NCBI RefSeq assembly: GCF_000429405.1
Contig: NZ_AUBU01000001.1
Span: 257,321 to 321,320 of the forward strand
DNA: 64,000 nucleotides
Reading direction: 5' to 3'
DNA from: Algoriphagus marincola DSM 16067
GTDB lineage: Bacteria > Bacteroidota > Bacteroidia > Cytophagales > Cyclobacteriaceae
Part shown: in pieces, positions 53,287 through 63,081 of the stretch
Layout of the letters: every line of letters starts with the position of its first letter
How positions within the stretch are numbered: the first letter of the stretch is position 1
Made by a program: the position numbers and the translations under genes
Notes under the pieces: generated by a model
Seen by the model: only the letters and a program-made list of their open reading frames with translations
Databases searched by the model: none
What the model was told of the DNA's origin: nothing

Positions 53287-53463
53287 ATGATTAAGAACAG
53301 TCCTAAAACCTAATATTAGCCTATGGAAATTAAAACTTAGAGAAAAAACTTTACCCAAAGCATCTCATGATGCGCTCAAACCTTCAGGCTTTAAGCCTAT
53401 TTGCAGGTATTCGTACCACGGTATAGCGGCAATAGACCTTCCAGAGTATTCGGAAATTATCTA

Positions 53464-53500
53464 TTGCAATTATTTTAAGAATAATCGCAAACGATTGCAC
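53464..53500 (+). promoter_or_regulatory. LacI-type operator within overlapping dyads upstream of susC
   Basis: GCAAACGATTGC (53487-53498) fits the LacI/GalR operator form GCAA-N-CG-N-TTGC. It overlaps a second dyad, TTGC-A-ATTATT-TTAAG-AATAAT-C-GCAA (53464-53490), sharing its GCAA. The 12 bases AAACGATTGCAC (53489-53500) also occur in the nagB promoter at 6515-6526. The site lies about 60 bases before the susC ATG. No regulator gene of this family is in the window. Confidence 0.55.
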
Positions 53501-53557
53501 AATCAATTAACAGACAAGTTATTGAGATTAATCTTGTTACCCAATCTATCTATGTTT

Positions 53558-56500
53558 ATGAAAAATGTTTACAAAAGCCTAAGTGCACTTCTTGTGCTCT
53601 TGGTATTAGCCAGTTCCGCAGCAATGGCGCAGCGGGTCGTAACTGGTACAGTGCTAGACGAATTTGATGTGGGCTTGCCGGGTGTTTCTGTTTTAGTAAA
53701 AGGAACCACCACGGGAACTGCCACAGACATTGACGGAAAATATTCCCTCAATGTACCCAATGACCAAGCGGTCTTGGTTTTCTCATTTATTGGTTATGGA
53801 ACCATGGAGCAAGTAGTCGGAAACCGAAGTGTTGTCGACGTGAAATTGGCTCCAGATGAGCAAACGCTGACTGAGTTGGTTGTAACCGGTTATACAATTG
53901 ATAGCCGAAGAGAAACGACCGGTGCGATTGCCACTGTAGATCCAAAGGATTTGACAGTCATTCCTACTGGTAATATTGAGCAAACTCTACAAGGACGTGT
54001 ATCCGGTGTAACCGTAATTACAAACGGACAGCCTGGTACTACATCCATTATCCGTGTTCGTGGTTTCGGTGCCTTTGGTGGTAACGAGCCATTGTACATT
54101 GTAGATGGTGTGCCTGTTGGATCCACTGACTTCTTGAATCCGGATGATATCGAATCAACTACCGTACTGAAAGATGCTGCAGCTGCTTCTATCTATGGTG
54201 CTCGTGCAGCAAACGGTGTAATTATCTACACTACCAAGCGAGGAAGAAGAGGTAATCAAAAACTTCGTGTCGATTACAATGGTATGTTTGGTATAACCAC
54301 ACCTGGTCAAGGTCTGGATATGATGAATCCAGCTGATTTTGCAGAATACACTTGGTTGGCTGAGACGAATCAAGCAGCTATCGATGGACGTAGTCCTAAT
54401 TACGGTCATCCGCAGTTTGGTACTGGTACAACTCCAGTTTTACCGTATTATATCAATGTAGGTGGAGCAGCTGGTGTTCCAGGGCCATTTACACCTGCAC
54501 AAATAGAAGAGCAGCGAGCACTATACAATATAGATCCTTCAAAAGGTCCAGTTCATCAATTGGTTAGGGCAGCTACTGGAGAGGGAACAGATTGGTATGA
54601 TGCTTTAACCAGAAATGCACCTTTGAATAGACATTCTATCGGGTTGAATGGTGGCTCTGAAACAAGCCGATTCTTCATCGGATTGGGTTATCAAGATCAG
54701 GCAGGTATTATGATTGTAAATAACTTCCGAAGAATCTCATTTAGAGCAAACTCTGAGTTTGATGTAACCAAGCGATTGAGAATTGGAGAAAACTTCCAAG
54801 CAACCTACCGTCAGGTACTAGGTCAGCAAGGTGGAACTGGTGGTAGAGGTGTATCTGATGATGAAAATGATATTCTTCAGGCCTTCCGTATGCCATCCAT
54901 CATACCAGTATACGATGAATTTGGTGGTTATGGTGGTACAGCTGCAAGAGGTTTCAACAACCCACGTAATCCTGTTGCAAACAGAGACGGACAGCGAGAT
55001 AATAGAAATTTCAATGCTAATATTTTCGGTAACGTTTATGCCGAATATGACATCTTGGATGATTTAAGATTCAGAACATCTATAGGTGGGCAGTATAACA
55101 ATTATTATTTCTGGAACTACTCTAGATTACAATACGAGAACTCTGAAAATAACTCAGCTTTCGGATACAATGAAGGTTCAGGATTTGTATTTGGCTGGAC
55201 ATTCACCAATACACTTTCTTGGAAGCGTACATTCGGCAAGCATGCCTTTGATGTGATTGTTGGTCAGGAGGCATTGAACACTGGTGCGGGTAGAAATATT
55301 TCAGCATCTGGTCAGAATCCATTTTCAACTGACCCGGACTTTATCAATATTTCCAACCTTCCAGTTTCTTCCAGAATCGTAAACTCAAACCTTTTCAGAG
55401 GTGTAAACTTCAATTCTTACTTCGGCCGTGTGAATTATACCTTCAATGATAAGTATTTATTCAGTGCGGTTGTCAGACGTGATGGATCCTCTCGATTTGG
55501 TGCAAATGCTCGATATGGTACCTTTCCTGCATTCTCAGCAGCTTGGAGAATTTCCTCGGAAGACTTCCTCTCAACTGCCACTTGGATCGACGATTTGAAA
55601 ATCCGAGGTGGTTGGGGACAAATGGGTAACTCCAATAACGTTGATCCCAATAACCAGTTCTCACTATTCGGCGGTACTGTAGGAGCTTCTTCTTACGATA
55701 TTACAGGCTCTAACTCTTCTGCACAGATTGGTTTTAGAAGAACTCGTATTGGTAACCCAAATGCACAGTGGGAAACTGCTGTAACTCAGAATATTGGATT
55801 TGACGGTACATTCTTCAACGGAAGATTAGATGTAATCTTTGACTGGTGGAGAAAAGATACCAAGGATCTCTTGTTCCAAGTTCCAATTCCATTGACGGCG
55901 GGTAGTAATGCTTCACCTCCTGCAGTAAACATCGGTGAAATGTTGAATAGAGGTCTAGATCTTTTGGTGACTACCAGAGGTAACCTTTCTTCAGCTTTGA
56001 CCTATGAATTAACTGTTACTGGTTCAACATTGAAGAATGAGATTGTTTCTTTGGCCCCAGGTCTAGAAATCATTACTTCCGTAAATCCAGCATATCGGGG
56101 TATTAGACCAATTAGAAACTCTGTTGGTCAGCCTCTTTCAACCTTCTTTGGATACAAGGTTTTGGGCTTGTTCCAAAGTCAAGAGGATGTAAATTCTCAC
56201 GCAACTCAAGTAGGAGCAGCTCCAGGTCGATTCAAGTATGAGGACACAAATGGAGATGGAGTTATTTCGCCTGACGATAGACAAGTGCTTGGTAATCCAA
56301 TTCCAGATTTCACTGGGGGTGTTAACTTTACAGTGGGTTATAAGGGATTTGACCTATCTGCTTATCTATATACTTCTATTGGTAATGAGGTATGGAACCA
56401 ATCTAAATGGTTTACTGACTTCTTCTCTACATTCGAAGGTGCTGCTATTTCAGAGCGTTTAAAAAATTCTTGGTCACCACAGAATCCAAATGCTACTGTC

Positions 56501-56806
56501 CCAATTGTGGATCGTTCTTCAACTTTCTCTACTTCAACTGTTGAGAATAGTTATTATGTAGAAGATGGGTCATATTTAAGACTTCAGAACGTAACATTGG
56601 GTTATACTTTACCTCAAAATTTATTGGAAAAGTGGAACCTTCAGAGATTGAGAGTTTTTGCATCGGCTAATAACTTGTTTACAATTACAGGTTATGAGGG
56701 TCTTGACCCTGCAGTAGGCGGAGACGCTGATTTGACTTTTGGTATTGACGTTGGTAACTACCCTGTTACCAGAGGTTATACTTTTGGTTTGAATGTCAGC
56801 TTCTAA
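53558..56806 (+). CDS. SusC/RagA family TonB-linked outer-membrane transporter
   Basis: The ATG at 53558 starts the signal peptide (MKNVYKSLSALLVLLVLASS...AMAQ), giving 1082 aa; an upstream ATG at 53495 would add 21 residues. A CarboxypepD_reg-like domain (VVTGTVLDEFDVGLPGVSVLVKG) precedes the TonB plug with the SusC signature PLYIVDGVPVG and KDAAAASIYGARAANGVIIYTTK. The rest is a 22-strand barrel with the final strand TRGYTFGLNVSF. It imports oligosaccharides or glycopeptides with the SusD partner 52 bases downstream. Which glycan cannot be read; neighbours suggest GlcNAc-bearing material (inference). Confidence 0.95.
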   Translation: MKNVYKSLSALLVLLVLASSAAMAQRVVTGTVLDEFDVGLPGVSVLVKGTTTGTATDIDGKYSLNVPNDQAVLVFSFIGYGTMEQVVGNRSVVDVKLAPDEQTLTELVVTGYTIDSRRETTGAIATVDPKDLTVIPTGNIEQTLQGRVSGVTVITNGQPGTTSIIRVRGFGAFGGNEPLYIVDGVPVGSTDFLNPDDIESTTVLKDAAAASIYGARAANGVIIYTTKRGRRGNQKLRVDYNGMFGITTPGQGLDMMNPADFAEYTWLAETNQAAIDGRSPNYGHPQFGTGTTPVLPYYINVGGAAGVPGPFTPAQIEEQRALYNIDPSKGPVHQLVRAATGEGTDWYDALTRNAPLNRHSIGLNGGSETSRFFIGLGYQDQAGIMIVNNFRRISFRANSEFDVTKRLRIGENFQATYRQVLGQQGGTGGRGVSDDENDILQAFRMPSIIPVYDEFGGYGGTAARGFNNPRNPVANRDGQRDNRNFNANIFGNVYAEYDILDDLRFRTSIGGQYNNYYFWNYSRLQYENSENNSAFGYNEGSGFVFGWTFTNTLSWKRTFGKHAFDVIVGQEALNTGAGRNISASGQNPFSTDPDFINISNLPVSSRIVNSNLFRGVNFNSYFGRVNYTFNDKYLFSAVVRRDGSSRFGANARYGTFPAFSAAWRISSEDFLSTATWIDDLKIRGGWGQMGNSNNVDPNNQFSLFGGTVGASSYDITGSNSSAQIGFRRTRIGNPNAQWETAVTQNIGFDGTFFNGRLDVIFDWWRKDTKDLLFQVPIPLTAGSNASPPAVNIGEMLNRGLDLLVTTRGNLSSALTYELTVTGSTLKNEIVSLAPGLEIITSVNPAYRGIRPIRNSVGQPLSTFFGYKVLGLFQSQEDVNSHATQVGAAPGRFKYEDTNGDGVISPDDRQVLGNPIPDFTGGVNFTVGYKGFDLSAYLYTSIGNEVWNQSKWFTDFFSTFEGAAISERLKNSWSPQNPNATVPIVDRSSTFSTSTVENSYYVEDGSYLRLQNVTLGYTLPQNLLEKWNLQRLRVFASANNLFTITGYEGLDPAVGGDADLTFGIDVGNYPVTRGYTFGLNVSF

Positions 56807-56858
56807 GCTTAACAATTCCTTACGAATCGAGTTATAGAAAATATAATAGATTAACAAA

Positions 56859-58592
56859 ATGAAAAATTTCAAATTAAAATTCGGAGCCCTATCATTATCA
56901 GCAATGATGATGGTAGCAGTGAGTTGTAGCGACGAGTTCCTCGAGGTACCGCCTACAGGTTTGCTTGCAGAAGCCCAGCTGTCATCTTTGGCAGGTATTG
57001 AAGCTTCTCTAATTGCAGCCTATTCGCAGGTAAATGGTCGAGGTAATCGTCTTGGTTCTCCATCCAATTGGGTATGGGGAAGTATTAGAGGGGGTGAGGC
57101 TAATAAAGGAACTGACCCAGGTGATTTCACAACTATCAATCCTATTCAGCGTTTTGAAAATGACGCTGCATCTGGTGAGATGGGATCCAAGTGGAATGTA
57201 GCTTATGAAGGTATTGCTCGTGCTAATAATGTGTTAAGACTATTGCAAAATCCAGGTCCTGATGTAACGGAATCTGATGCAGTACGACTTGCAGCTCAAG
57301 CAAGATTTCTAAGAGGTCATTTCTATTTCGAACTGAAACGTCTCTATGGAAATACTCCATATGTGGACGAAAATATTGATTATGGATCTGGCTTAGAAGA
57401 AGTAAGCAATAATCAGGACTTATATCCTTTCATCGAAGCAGACTTCCAATATGCCATTGATAACCTTCCACCAACTCAAGGTCAAGTAGGTCGAGTAAAT
57501 TCATGGGCTGCAAAAGCATACATGGGGAAAGTTCTCCTGTATCAAGGAAAATTTGGTCCTGCCAAAACATTGTTTGATGATGTGATTGCAAATGGAGTTA
57601 CTTCTAATGGATTGAAGTATGACTTGGTGCCTTATTATGATGACATGTTCCGTGGAGCAAATGATAACCATCAGGAATCTGTTTGGGCCTATCAAGCAGC
57701 GGCTGGAACTGGTTCAGTATTGAATGCAAATCCTGAGTTTGACTTGAATTTCCCTTACAATACAGGCCCTGCAGGACCAGGTAACTGTTGCGGATTCTTC
57801 CAGCCGAGCTTTACATTCGTAAATGCTTTCAGAACTGATGCCAATGGTCTTCCTCTGCTCGATAAGTCTTACAACGATCCAGCAAACCGGGTAGTTAGTG
57901 ATATGGGATTAAACTCAGATCAGGCATTTACTCCTGATTCTGGGAATCTTGATCCTCGCTTAGACCATACAGTAGGTCGTAGAGGTATTCCTTACCTAGA
58001 TTGGCAAGACCATCCTGGTGCAGCCTGGATTCGTAATCAGCCAAATGGGGGTCCTTATTCTCCTCGGAAATATGTGTATGCTCGTACTGAGCAAGGATCC
58101 TTCCAGGATAACTCTTCTTGGACTCCAGGTTACACTGGGATCAACTTTATGATTATTCGATTTGCTGATGTCTTGTTGATGTCTGCAGAGGCTGACATTG
58201 AAACAGGCAATCTTGAAAGCGCGCGTGCTAAAGTAAACCGTGTGCGTGAGAGAGCCATGAATTCTGAACTTCTAAGAGAAGACGGAACACCTGCAGCCAA
58301 CTATGTGATTTCAACCTACGATCAGCCTTGGACAGATGCAAATGCAGCTAGAACTGCCGTTCGTATGGAGCGTATGCTAGAACTAGGAATGGAAGGTCAT
58401 AGATTCTTCGATCTAGTTAGATGGAATACTGTTCAAGAAGAACTTGATTTCTACTTTGCCCTTGATGGATCTATCCTTACTGGTGCACTAGGAGGTGCTA
58501 GATTCACAGATCCTTACAAGTTAGTTCCTATCCCTCAAGATCAGATCGACTTGGTAGGATCGGATATTTTGATTCAGAATCCTGGATTCTAA
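56859..58592 (+). CDS. SusD/RagB family outer-membrane nutrient-binding lipoprotein
   Basis: A 577-aa surface lipoprotein with signal and lipobox ending at Cys23 (MVAVSCSDEFLEVPPTG). SusD marks: FLEVPPTGLL, ARANNVLRLL, AQARFLRGHFYFELKRLYG, YPFIEADFQYAIDNLPPTQ, WAAKAYMGKVLLYQGKF (TPR-like helices), FADVLLMSAEADIETGN and the C-terminal VRMERMLELGMEGHRFFDLVRW. It caps the SusC transporter and captures the ligand. Same transcript as susC; a terminator follows. Confidence 0.95.
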   Translation: MKNFKLKFGALSLSAMMMVAVSCSDEFLEVPPTGLLAEAQLSSLAGIEASLIAAYSQVNGRGNRLGSPSNWVWGSIRGGEANKGTDPGDFTTINPIQRFENDAASGEMGSKWNVAYEGIARANNVLRLLQNPGPDVTESDAVRLAAQARFLRGHFYFELKRLYGNTPYVDENIDYGSGLEEVSNNQDLYPFIEADFQYAIDNLPPTQGQVGRVNSWAAKAYMGKVLLYQGKFGPAKTLFDDVIANGVTSNGLKYDLVPYYDDMFRGANDNHQESVWAYQAAAGTGSVLNANPEFDLNFPYNTGPAGPGNCCGFFQPSFTFVNAFRTDANGLPLLDKSYNDPANRVVSDMGLNSDQAFTPDSGNLDPRLDHTVGRRGIPYLDWQDHPGAAWIRNQPNGGPYSPRKYVYARTEQGSFQDNSSWTPGYTGINFMIIRFADVLLMSAEADIETGNLESARAKVNRVRERAMNSELLREDGTPAANYVISTYDQPWTDANAARTAVRMERMLELGMEGHRFFDLVRWNTVQEELDFYFALDGSILTGALGGARFTDPYKLVPIPQDQIDLVGSDILIQNPGF

Positions 58593-58612
58593 TCGGAGTG
58601 ATCAAATACATT

Positions 58613-58640
58613 AAAAGAGGCCCTAGAGGCCTCTTTTTTT
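58613..58640 (+). terminator. Terminator after susD
   Basis: AAGAGGCC (58615-58622) and GGCCTCTT (58628-58635) form a perfect eight-base stem with a five-base loop and an eight-T tract. It may attenuate transcription into the FG-GAP gene. Confidence 0.85.
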
Positions 58641-58718
58641 TGCTTTTTTTAAAAGGTATATTTTTCAAAGCATCAGTAAAATTGTAATTTCAAATCATCA
58701 ATATACCCGCTAAACCCT

Positions 58719-61700
58719 ATGAAAATCACCCAATATTTACTTCTGATTTTATCTTTTTACCTTCTGGTTTCTTGTCAAAAATCAGATACCCTTTTTGAGT
58801 TAAAATCATCTGCTCAAACGGGTATTGATTTCAATAATGAAATCATAGAAAGCGACTCATTTAATATTTTGACTGATGAATATATTTTTAATGGGGGAGG
58901 CGTAGCCGCTGCGGATTTTGACAATGACGGATTGGTTGATTTGTTTTTCACAGGGAATCAGGTTCCTAATAAGCTTTACCTAAATCAAGGCGATTTCAAG
59001 TTTGTTGATGTGTCAGATGAGGCTGGGATTTCAGCTTCTGATAAGTGGTGCACAGGGGTAACTGTAGCAGATGTCAATGAAGATGGCTGGATGGATATTT
59101 ATGTCGTAGCGGCTATGAAGACTGGCGAGGGAGAGCGAAATAACTTGTTGTTTATTAATCAGGGGAAAGATGATCAAGGTAAGATTTCCTTCATTGAAAA
59201 AGCTGAAGAATTCGGAATAGCAGATCCAGGAAACGGAATGGGAGCTGCCTTTGTGGATTATGACTTGGATGGAGATTTAGATTTATACGTGCTCAATAAT
59301 GAGCAGAGTAAAATTGTTCCTTCTAACTATCGAGAAAAAATCACGGATGGTTCAGCTATCAACAATGATGCTTTTTACCGAAATAATGGTGATGGATCAT
59401 TTACGAATATTACTGTAGAAGCGGGAATTACTATCGAAGGCTTTGGTTTAGGCTTGTTGATTTCAGATCTGAATAATGATGGCTGGCCTGATATTCATGT
59501 TTCCAATGATTATGTCACCAATGATATTTTATATATCAATAATCAAGATGGCACTTTTTCCAATCAGATATCTCAGAAACTCAAGCACCAAAGTCAATTC
59601 TCTATGGGCTCTGATATTGCGGATTTCAATAATGACATGATGCCTGATATCATCACCTTGGATATGCTAGGTGAGGATAATTATAGGAAGAAAACCACCA
59701 TTGGCAAGAACTCCTATCAGGTTTATATCAGTAATGAACAATGGGGCTATGAGTATCAGCATGTAAGAAACATGTTGCATATGAATAACGGTCCAGAAGC
59801 TCCATTTAGTGAAATAGGCATGCTTGCAGGTATGTATCAAACTGATTGGTCTTGGTCTCCACTTTTTGGAGATGTCGATCATGATGGATGTAGAGACCTT
59901 TTGGTTACGAATGGATTTCCACGAGATATTACCGATAAGGACTTTGCTAATTACAGGGCAGACGTAGGAAGTATTGCCACCGTAAGGCAGCTTTTGGATT
60001 CTATTCCAATTGTCAAAATTCCAAATTATGCTTTCAAGAATGCAGGAGACCTGACGTTTAAAGATAGTGGTGAGGCTTGGGGCTTGGATAGACCTTCATT
60101 TTCCAATGGTGCAGTACTCGTCGATTTGGATAATGATGGGGATTTGGATTATGTAATTAATAATATCAATGATCCCGCTTTTGTCTTCGAAAATCATCTA
60201 AATAAGCGGCAAGAGAAAGGATCCTACCTTAGAATTGATCTTTCCGGACCTCAATCCAATTCACAAGGCCTAGGAGCTAAAGTGGTTTTGACACTGAATG
60301 ATGGGCAAAAATTATTTCAAGAACAACAGCTAGTCAGAGGTTATATGTCAACCTTGGAGCCTACCATGCATTTTGGTGTTGCACCAGGTAAAACGGTTGA
60401 GAATCTTTTGATCATTTGGCCAGATGGAAAAGAGAGTAAATTCGCAAACCCAGAACTTAATTCAACCCATAAGGTGGCCTATTCGGAGGCAAATCAAGGC
60501 AAAAACGCACTGGCGATCTTGGATCTTGGTAGCTCCGAGCAATTATTTGAAAGCGTTTCTGAAGCGGTAGGTCTCAACTTTGTGCATGAAGAGCAGGATA
60601 AAATCGATTATAACGTACAGCGGACTTTACCTCATAAATTGACCCAATTCGGGCCTGCATTGGCTGTTGGGGATATCAATGGGGATCAAATGGAAGACTT
60701 GGTGATAGGTTCCTCTTCCGGTTTTATGCCTCAAGTATTTTTTCAAAATGCGGACGGTACCTTCAATCAGAGACAGCTATTGGATGATAATTCAGCCAGT
60801 TTTGAGGAGATGGGAATTCTACTTTTTGATGTAGATAATGACGGGGACCTAGATATGTATTTGGTGGGAGGAAGCAATGAATTTTTACCTAATTCTCAAG
60901 AATATAATGATCGCTTGTATCTGAATGATGGGAGTGGGAATTTTCTAAAAGATGAGAGTTTTAATCAAGTAAAAGCCAGTGGAAGTGTGGTAAGAGCTGC
61001 TGATCTCAATCAAGATGGATTTTTAGACCTTTTCGTTGGAGGAAGGACTCCTTTTGCACAATACCCCTATCCTGAGGAGAGTTTTCTTTTGATCAATGAG
61101 AATGGAAGTCTAAAAGATAAAACCGAGGAATTGGCTCCTGAGCTTCAGAAAATCGGGATGGTAACCGATGCTATTTGGTCAGATATAGATTTGGATGGGG
61201 ATATGGATTTGGTTGTGATAGGAGAATTGATGGCTATTCAGATATTCCAAAATGACTCTGGTAAGTTGACTCCAATGGAAGAAACTGGCTTGCAGCAATA
61301 TTTAGGATGGTGGAATTCCATTGCTTCAGGAGACTTTGATCAAGATGGGGATGTCGACTTTGTAGTGGGGAATTTAGGAGCTAATAATCACTATCACCCT
61401 ACGGCTGAAAGGCCCTATAAAGTATATGCAAAAGACTTTGATAAAAACGGAAGTGTAGACCCGGTGGTATTTTCTTGGTATAAGGATCGGGCAGGGAATT
61501 TCAATTCATTTCCAAGCCATTTCTGGGATGATTTGTATGGGCAGAGTACGCTTTTTAGGAGGAAGTTTGAGCGGTATAAAACCTACGCAATGGCCACTGA
61601 GCAAACCCTTTTCACAGAGGAAGAGCTTCAGGAAGCGCTTATTCTGGTGGGTAATTATGATCGTTCGGCTTATGTCGAAAACTTGGGTGGAGGTAAATTT

Positions 61701-62240
61701 AAAGTCCATGAACTACCAATCGAGGCCCAGCTAGCTCCCGTAAATGGTTTGGTAGCTGATGATGTCAATGGAGATGGTATTCTGGATATTTTACTGGTAG
61801 GAAATGACTTTGGGAATGAGATATTCATCGGTAGATTGGATGCATTGAATGGTTTGGTCTTAATCGGAGATGGCAAAGGTAATTTTGATCCAATGAATGC
61901 TTCTGAGAGCGGATTTATTGTTCCAGGAGATGCCAAAGCATTGGTAAAGCTAGCTCGAAATTCAGGTAGTCCTTTGTATATAGCTTCGCAAAACAGAGGG
62001 GAGTTGAAGGCATTTCATTCCAATCAAACCGTCGAACAAACTATCGAGCCTGGTCAGGAAATAACTGCTATACTCATCGAAACGACCGATGGAAGATCTA
62101 TCCGTCACGAACCTGTGATAGGTTCTGGTTTTCTCTCTCAAAGTTCGCGGGAAGTTCGGCTTCCTACTAATTTGAAGTCACTCAAAGTGATTGATTACAA
62201 AGGGGATAGTAAGGATATTGATTTAAGTATCTTGAACTAG
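58719..62240 (+). CDS. FG-GAP/VCBS repeat lipoprotein with ASPIC/UnbV domain
   Basis: A 1173-aa envelope lipoprotein (lipobox ending at Cys19, LLVSC). At least a dozen calcium-loop repeats of the form D-x-D/N-x-D-G-x-x-D are visible (DFDNDGLVDLF, DVNEDGWMDIYV, DYDLDGDLDLYV, DLDNDGDLDYVI, DVDNDGDLDMYL, DFDQDGDVDFVV, DVNGDGILDILL). They form two propeller-like blocks, separated by an ASPIC/UnbV domain near residues 515-600 (QQLVRGYMSTLEPTMHFGV ... IIWPDGKES). Such proteins follow SusCD pairs in many marine Bacteroidota and probably bind glycans or proteins at the cell surface; exact ligand unknown. Confidence 0.9.
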   Translation: MKITQYLLLILSFYLLVSCQKSDTLFELKSSAQTGIDFNNEIIESDSFNILTDEYIFNGGGVAAADFDNDGLVDLFFTGNQVPNKLYLNQGDFKFVDVSDEAGISASDKWCTGVTVADVNEDGWMDIYVVAAMKTGEGERNNLLFINQGKDDQGKISFIEKAEEFGIADPGNGMGAAFVDYDLDGDLDLYVLNNEQSKIVPSNYREKITDGSAINNDAFYRNNGDGSFTNITVEAGITIEGFGLGLLISDLNNDGWPDIHVSNDYVTNDILYINNQDGTFSNQISQKLKHQSQFSMGSDIADFNNDMMPDIITLDMLGEDNYRKKTTIGKNSYQVYISNEQWGYEYQHVRNMLHMNNGPEAPFSEIGMLAGMYQTDWSWSPLFGDVDHDGCRDLLVTNGFPRDITDKDFANYRADVGSIATVRQLLDSIPIVKIPNYAFKNAGDLTFKDSGEAWGLDRPSFSNGAVLVDLDNDGDLDYVINNINDPAFVFENHLNKRQEKGSYLRIDLSGPQSNSQGLGAKVVLTLNDGQKLFQEQQLVRGYMSTLEPTMHFGVAPGKTVENLLIIWPDGKESKFANPELNSTHKVAYSEANQGKNALAILDLGSSEQLFESVSEAVGLNFVHEEQDKIDYNVQRTLPHKLTQFGPALAVGDINGDQMEDLVIGSSSGFMPQVFFQNADGTFNQRQLLDDNSASFEEMGILLFDVDNDGDLDMYLVGGSNEFLPNSQEYNDRLYLNDGSGNFLKDESFNQVKASGSVVRAADLNQDGFLDLFVGGRTPFAQYPYPEESFLLINENGSLKDKTEELAPELQKIGMVTDAIWSDIDLDGDMDLVVIGELMAIQIFQNDSGKLTPMEETGLQQYLGWWNSIASGDFDQDGDVDFVVGNLGANNHYHPTAERPYKVYAKDFDKNGSVDPVVFSWYKDRAGNFNSFPSHFWDDLYGQSTLFRRKFERYKTYAMATEQTLFTEEELQEALILVGNYDRSAYVENLGGGKFKVHELPIEAQLAPVNGLVADDVNGDGILDILLVGNDFGNEIFIGRLDALNGLVLIGDGKGNFDPMNASESGFIVPGDAKALVKLARNSGSPLYIASQNRGELKAFHSNQTVEQTIEPGQEITAILIETTDGRSIRHEPVIGSGFLSQSSREVRLPTNLKSLKVIDYKGDSKDIDLSILN

Positions 62241-62998
62241 CGGTAGAGCTCATCAGGTTTAGCTGCGCAGATATCTACCATAAGATCAGCAACTTTGTCC
62301 GTCACTGCATCAAAATAGTGCTGTCCTTTTTCAGGGCTTGCTTTTTTTGGGTTTCCTATGCCAGTATCCTCAGTCACCTGAGACCATTTGCGTTCTGCCC
62401 AAGCCCATTTTTCCCGAATACCTTTAATGGTGGATTTCTTTTCGTGTCCGTCACCAGCTTCTTCAAGTGGTAAGACCAATTCGGGGTGAAGGTATTGGAT
62501 TAATGCGGTTTCCATTTCGTCAGCATGATCTCCCGCTTCTTCGAAAAACTTGCTTTTATCCAAGGCCTGAAACCAATTGCAGGTGAAAAGAAGCATATTC
62601 GGAAATTTTAGGCCTAATTCCCGTAGCGCTGTTTTAAAGTCATTTCCTCCGTGCGAATTTAGAATCAAAAATTTGCGCACTCCTTGTCGATCCATCACTT
62701 CTAAGATGTCACTAATGATGGCCATTTGTGTGCTTGGATTCATATTAATATCCAGATAAATGTCTGCCTGGCCTGTATTGACCCCAAATGGAATAGTCGG
62801 CAGTATCACCACATTGGCACCTTTATCCCAAGCCTTTCTTCCAGCCTCTGCACCGATAGCATCCGCTTCATAGACATCCGTTCCGTAAGGCATATGGTAA
62901 TTGTGAGCTTCAGTCGCTCCCCATGGCAATACGGCGAGTTCATAGCGATGCTTTTTTAAATATTTCCAGTTTGTTTCTTTAAGCAGATATGGCTTCAT
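62237..62998 (-). CDS. Creatininase family hydrolase
   Basis: A 253-aa metal-dependent amidohydrolase. Marks: LAVLPWGATEAHNYHMPYGTDVYEA (metal ligands Glu, His and Asp), NSHGGNDFKTALREL, and DHADEMETALIQYLHPELV with the further His and Glu. The family includes creatininase, mycofactocin peptidase and FAPy-deformylases, so the substrate is open. It converges on the FG-GAP gene with a four-base overlap and lies upstream of the glycosylasparaginase gene on the other strand. Confidence 0.9.
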   Translation of the reverse strand: MKPYLLKETNWKYLKKHRYELAVLPWGATEAHNYHMPYGTDVYEADAIGAEAGRKAWDKGANVVILPTIPFGVNTGQADIYLDINMNPSTQMAIISDILEVMDRQGVRKFLILNSHGGNDFKTALRELGLKFPNMLLFTCNWFQALDKSKFFEEAGDHADEMETALIQYLHPELVLPLEEAGDGHEKKSTIKGIREKWAWAERKWSQVTEDTGIGNPKKASPEKGQHYFDAVTDKVADLMVDICAAKPDELYR

Positions 62999-63081
62999 AA
63001 AAATTTGGTAGGGTTTACTTTAATTTTTGATTAAATAGACCTGAAATTGATAATTTCAAGAATTAACCCAATTTAGTTTCC

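Noticed and set aside
53495..53557. Upstream ATG for susC adding 21 residues
   Set aside because: The extension would place charged and Pro residues before a perfectly formed signal peptide that starts at 53558, and it overlaps the operator.
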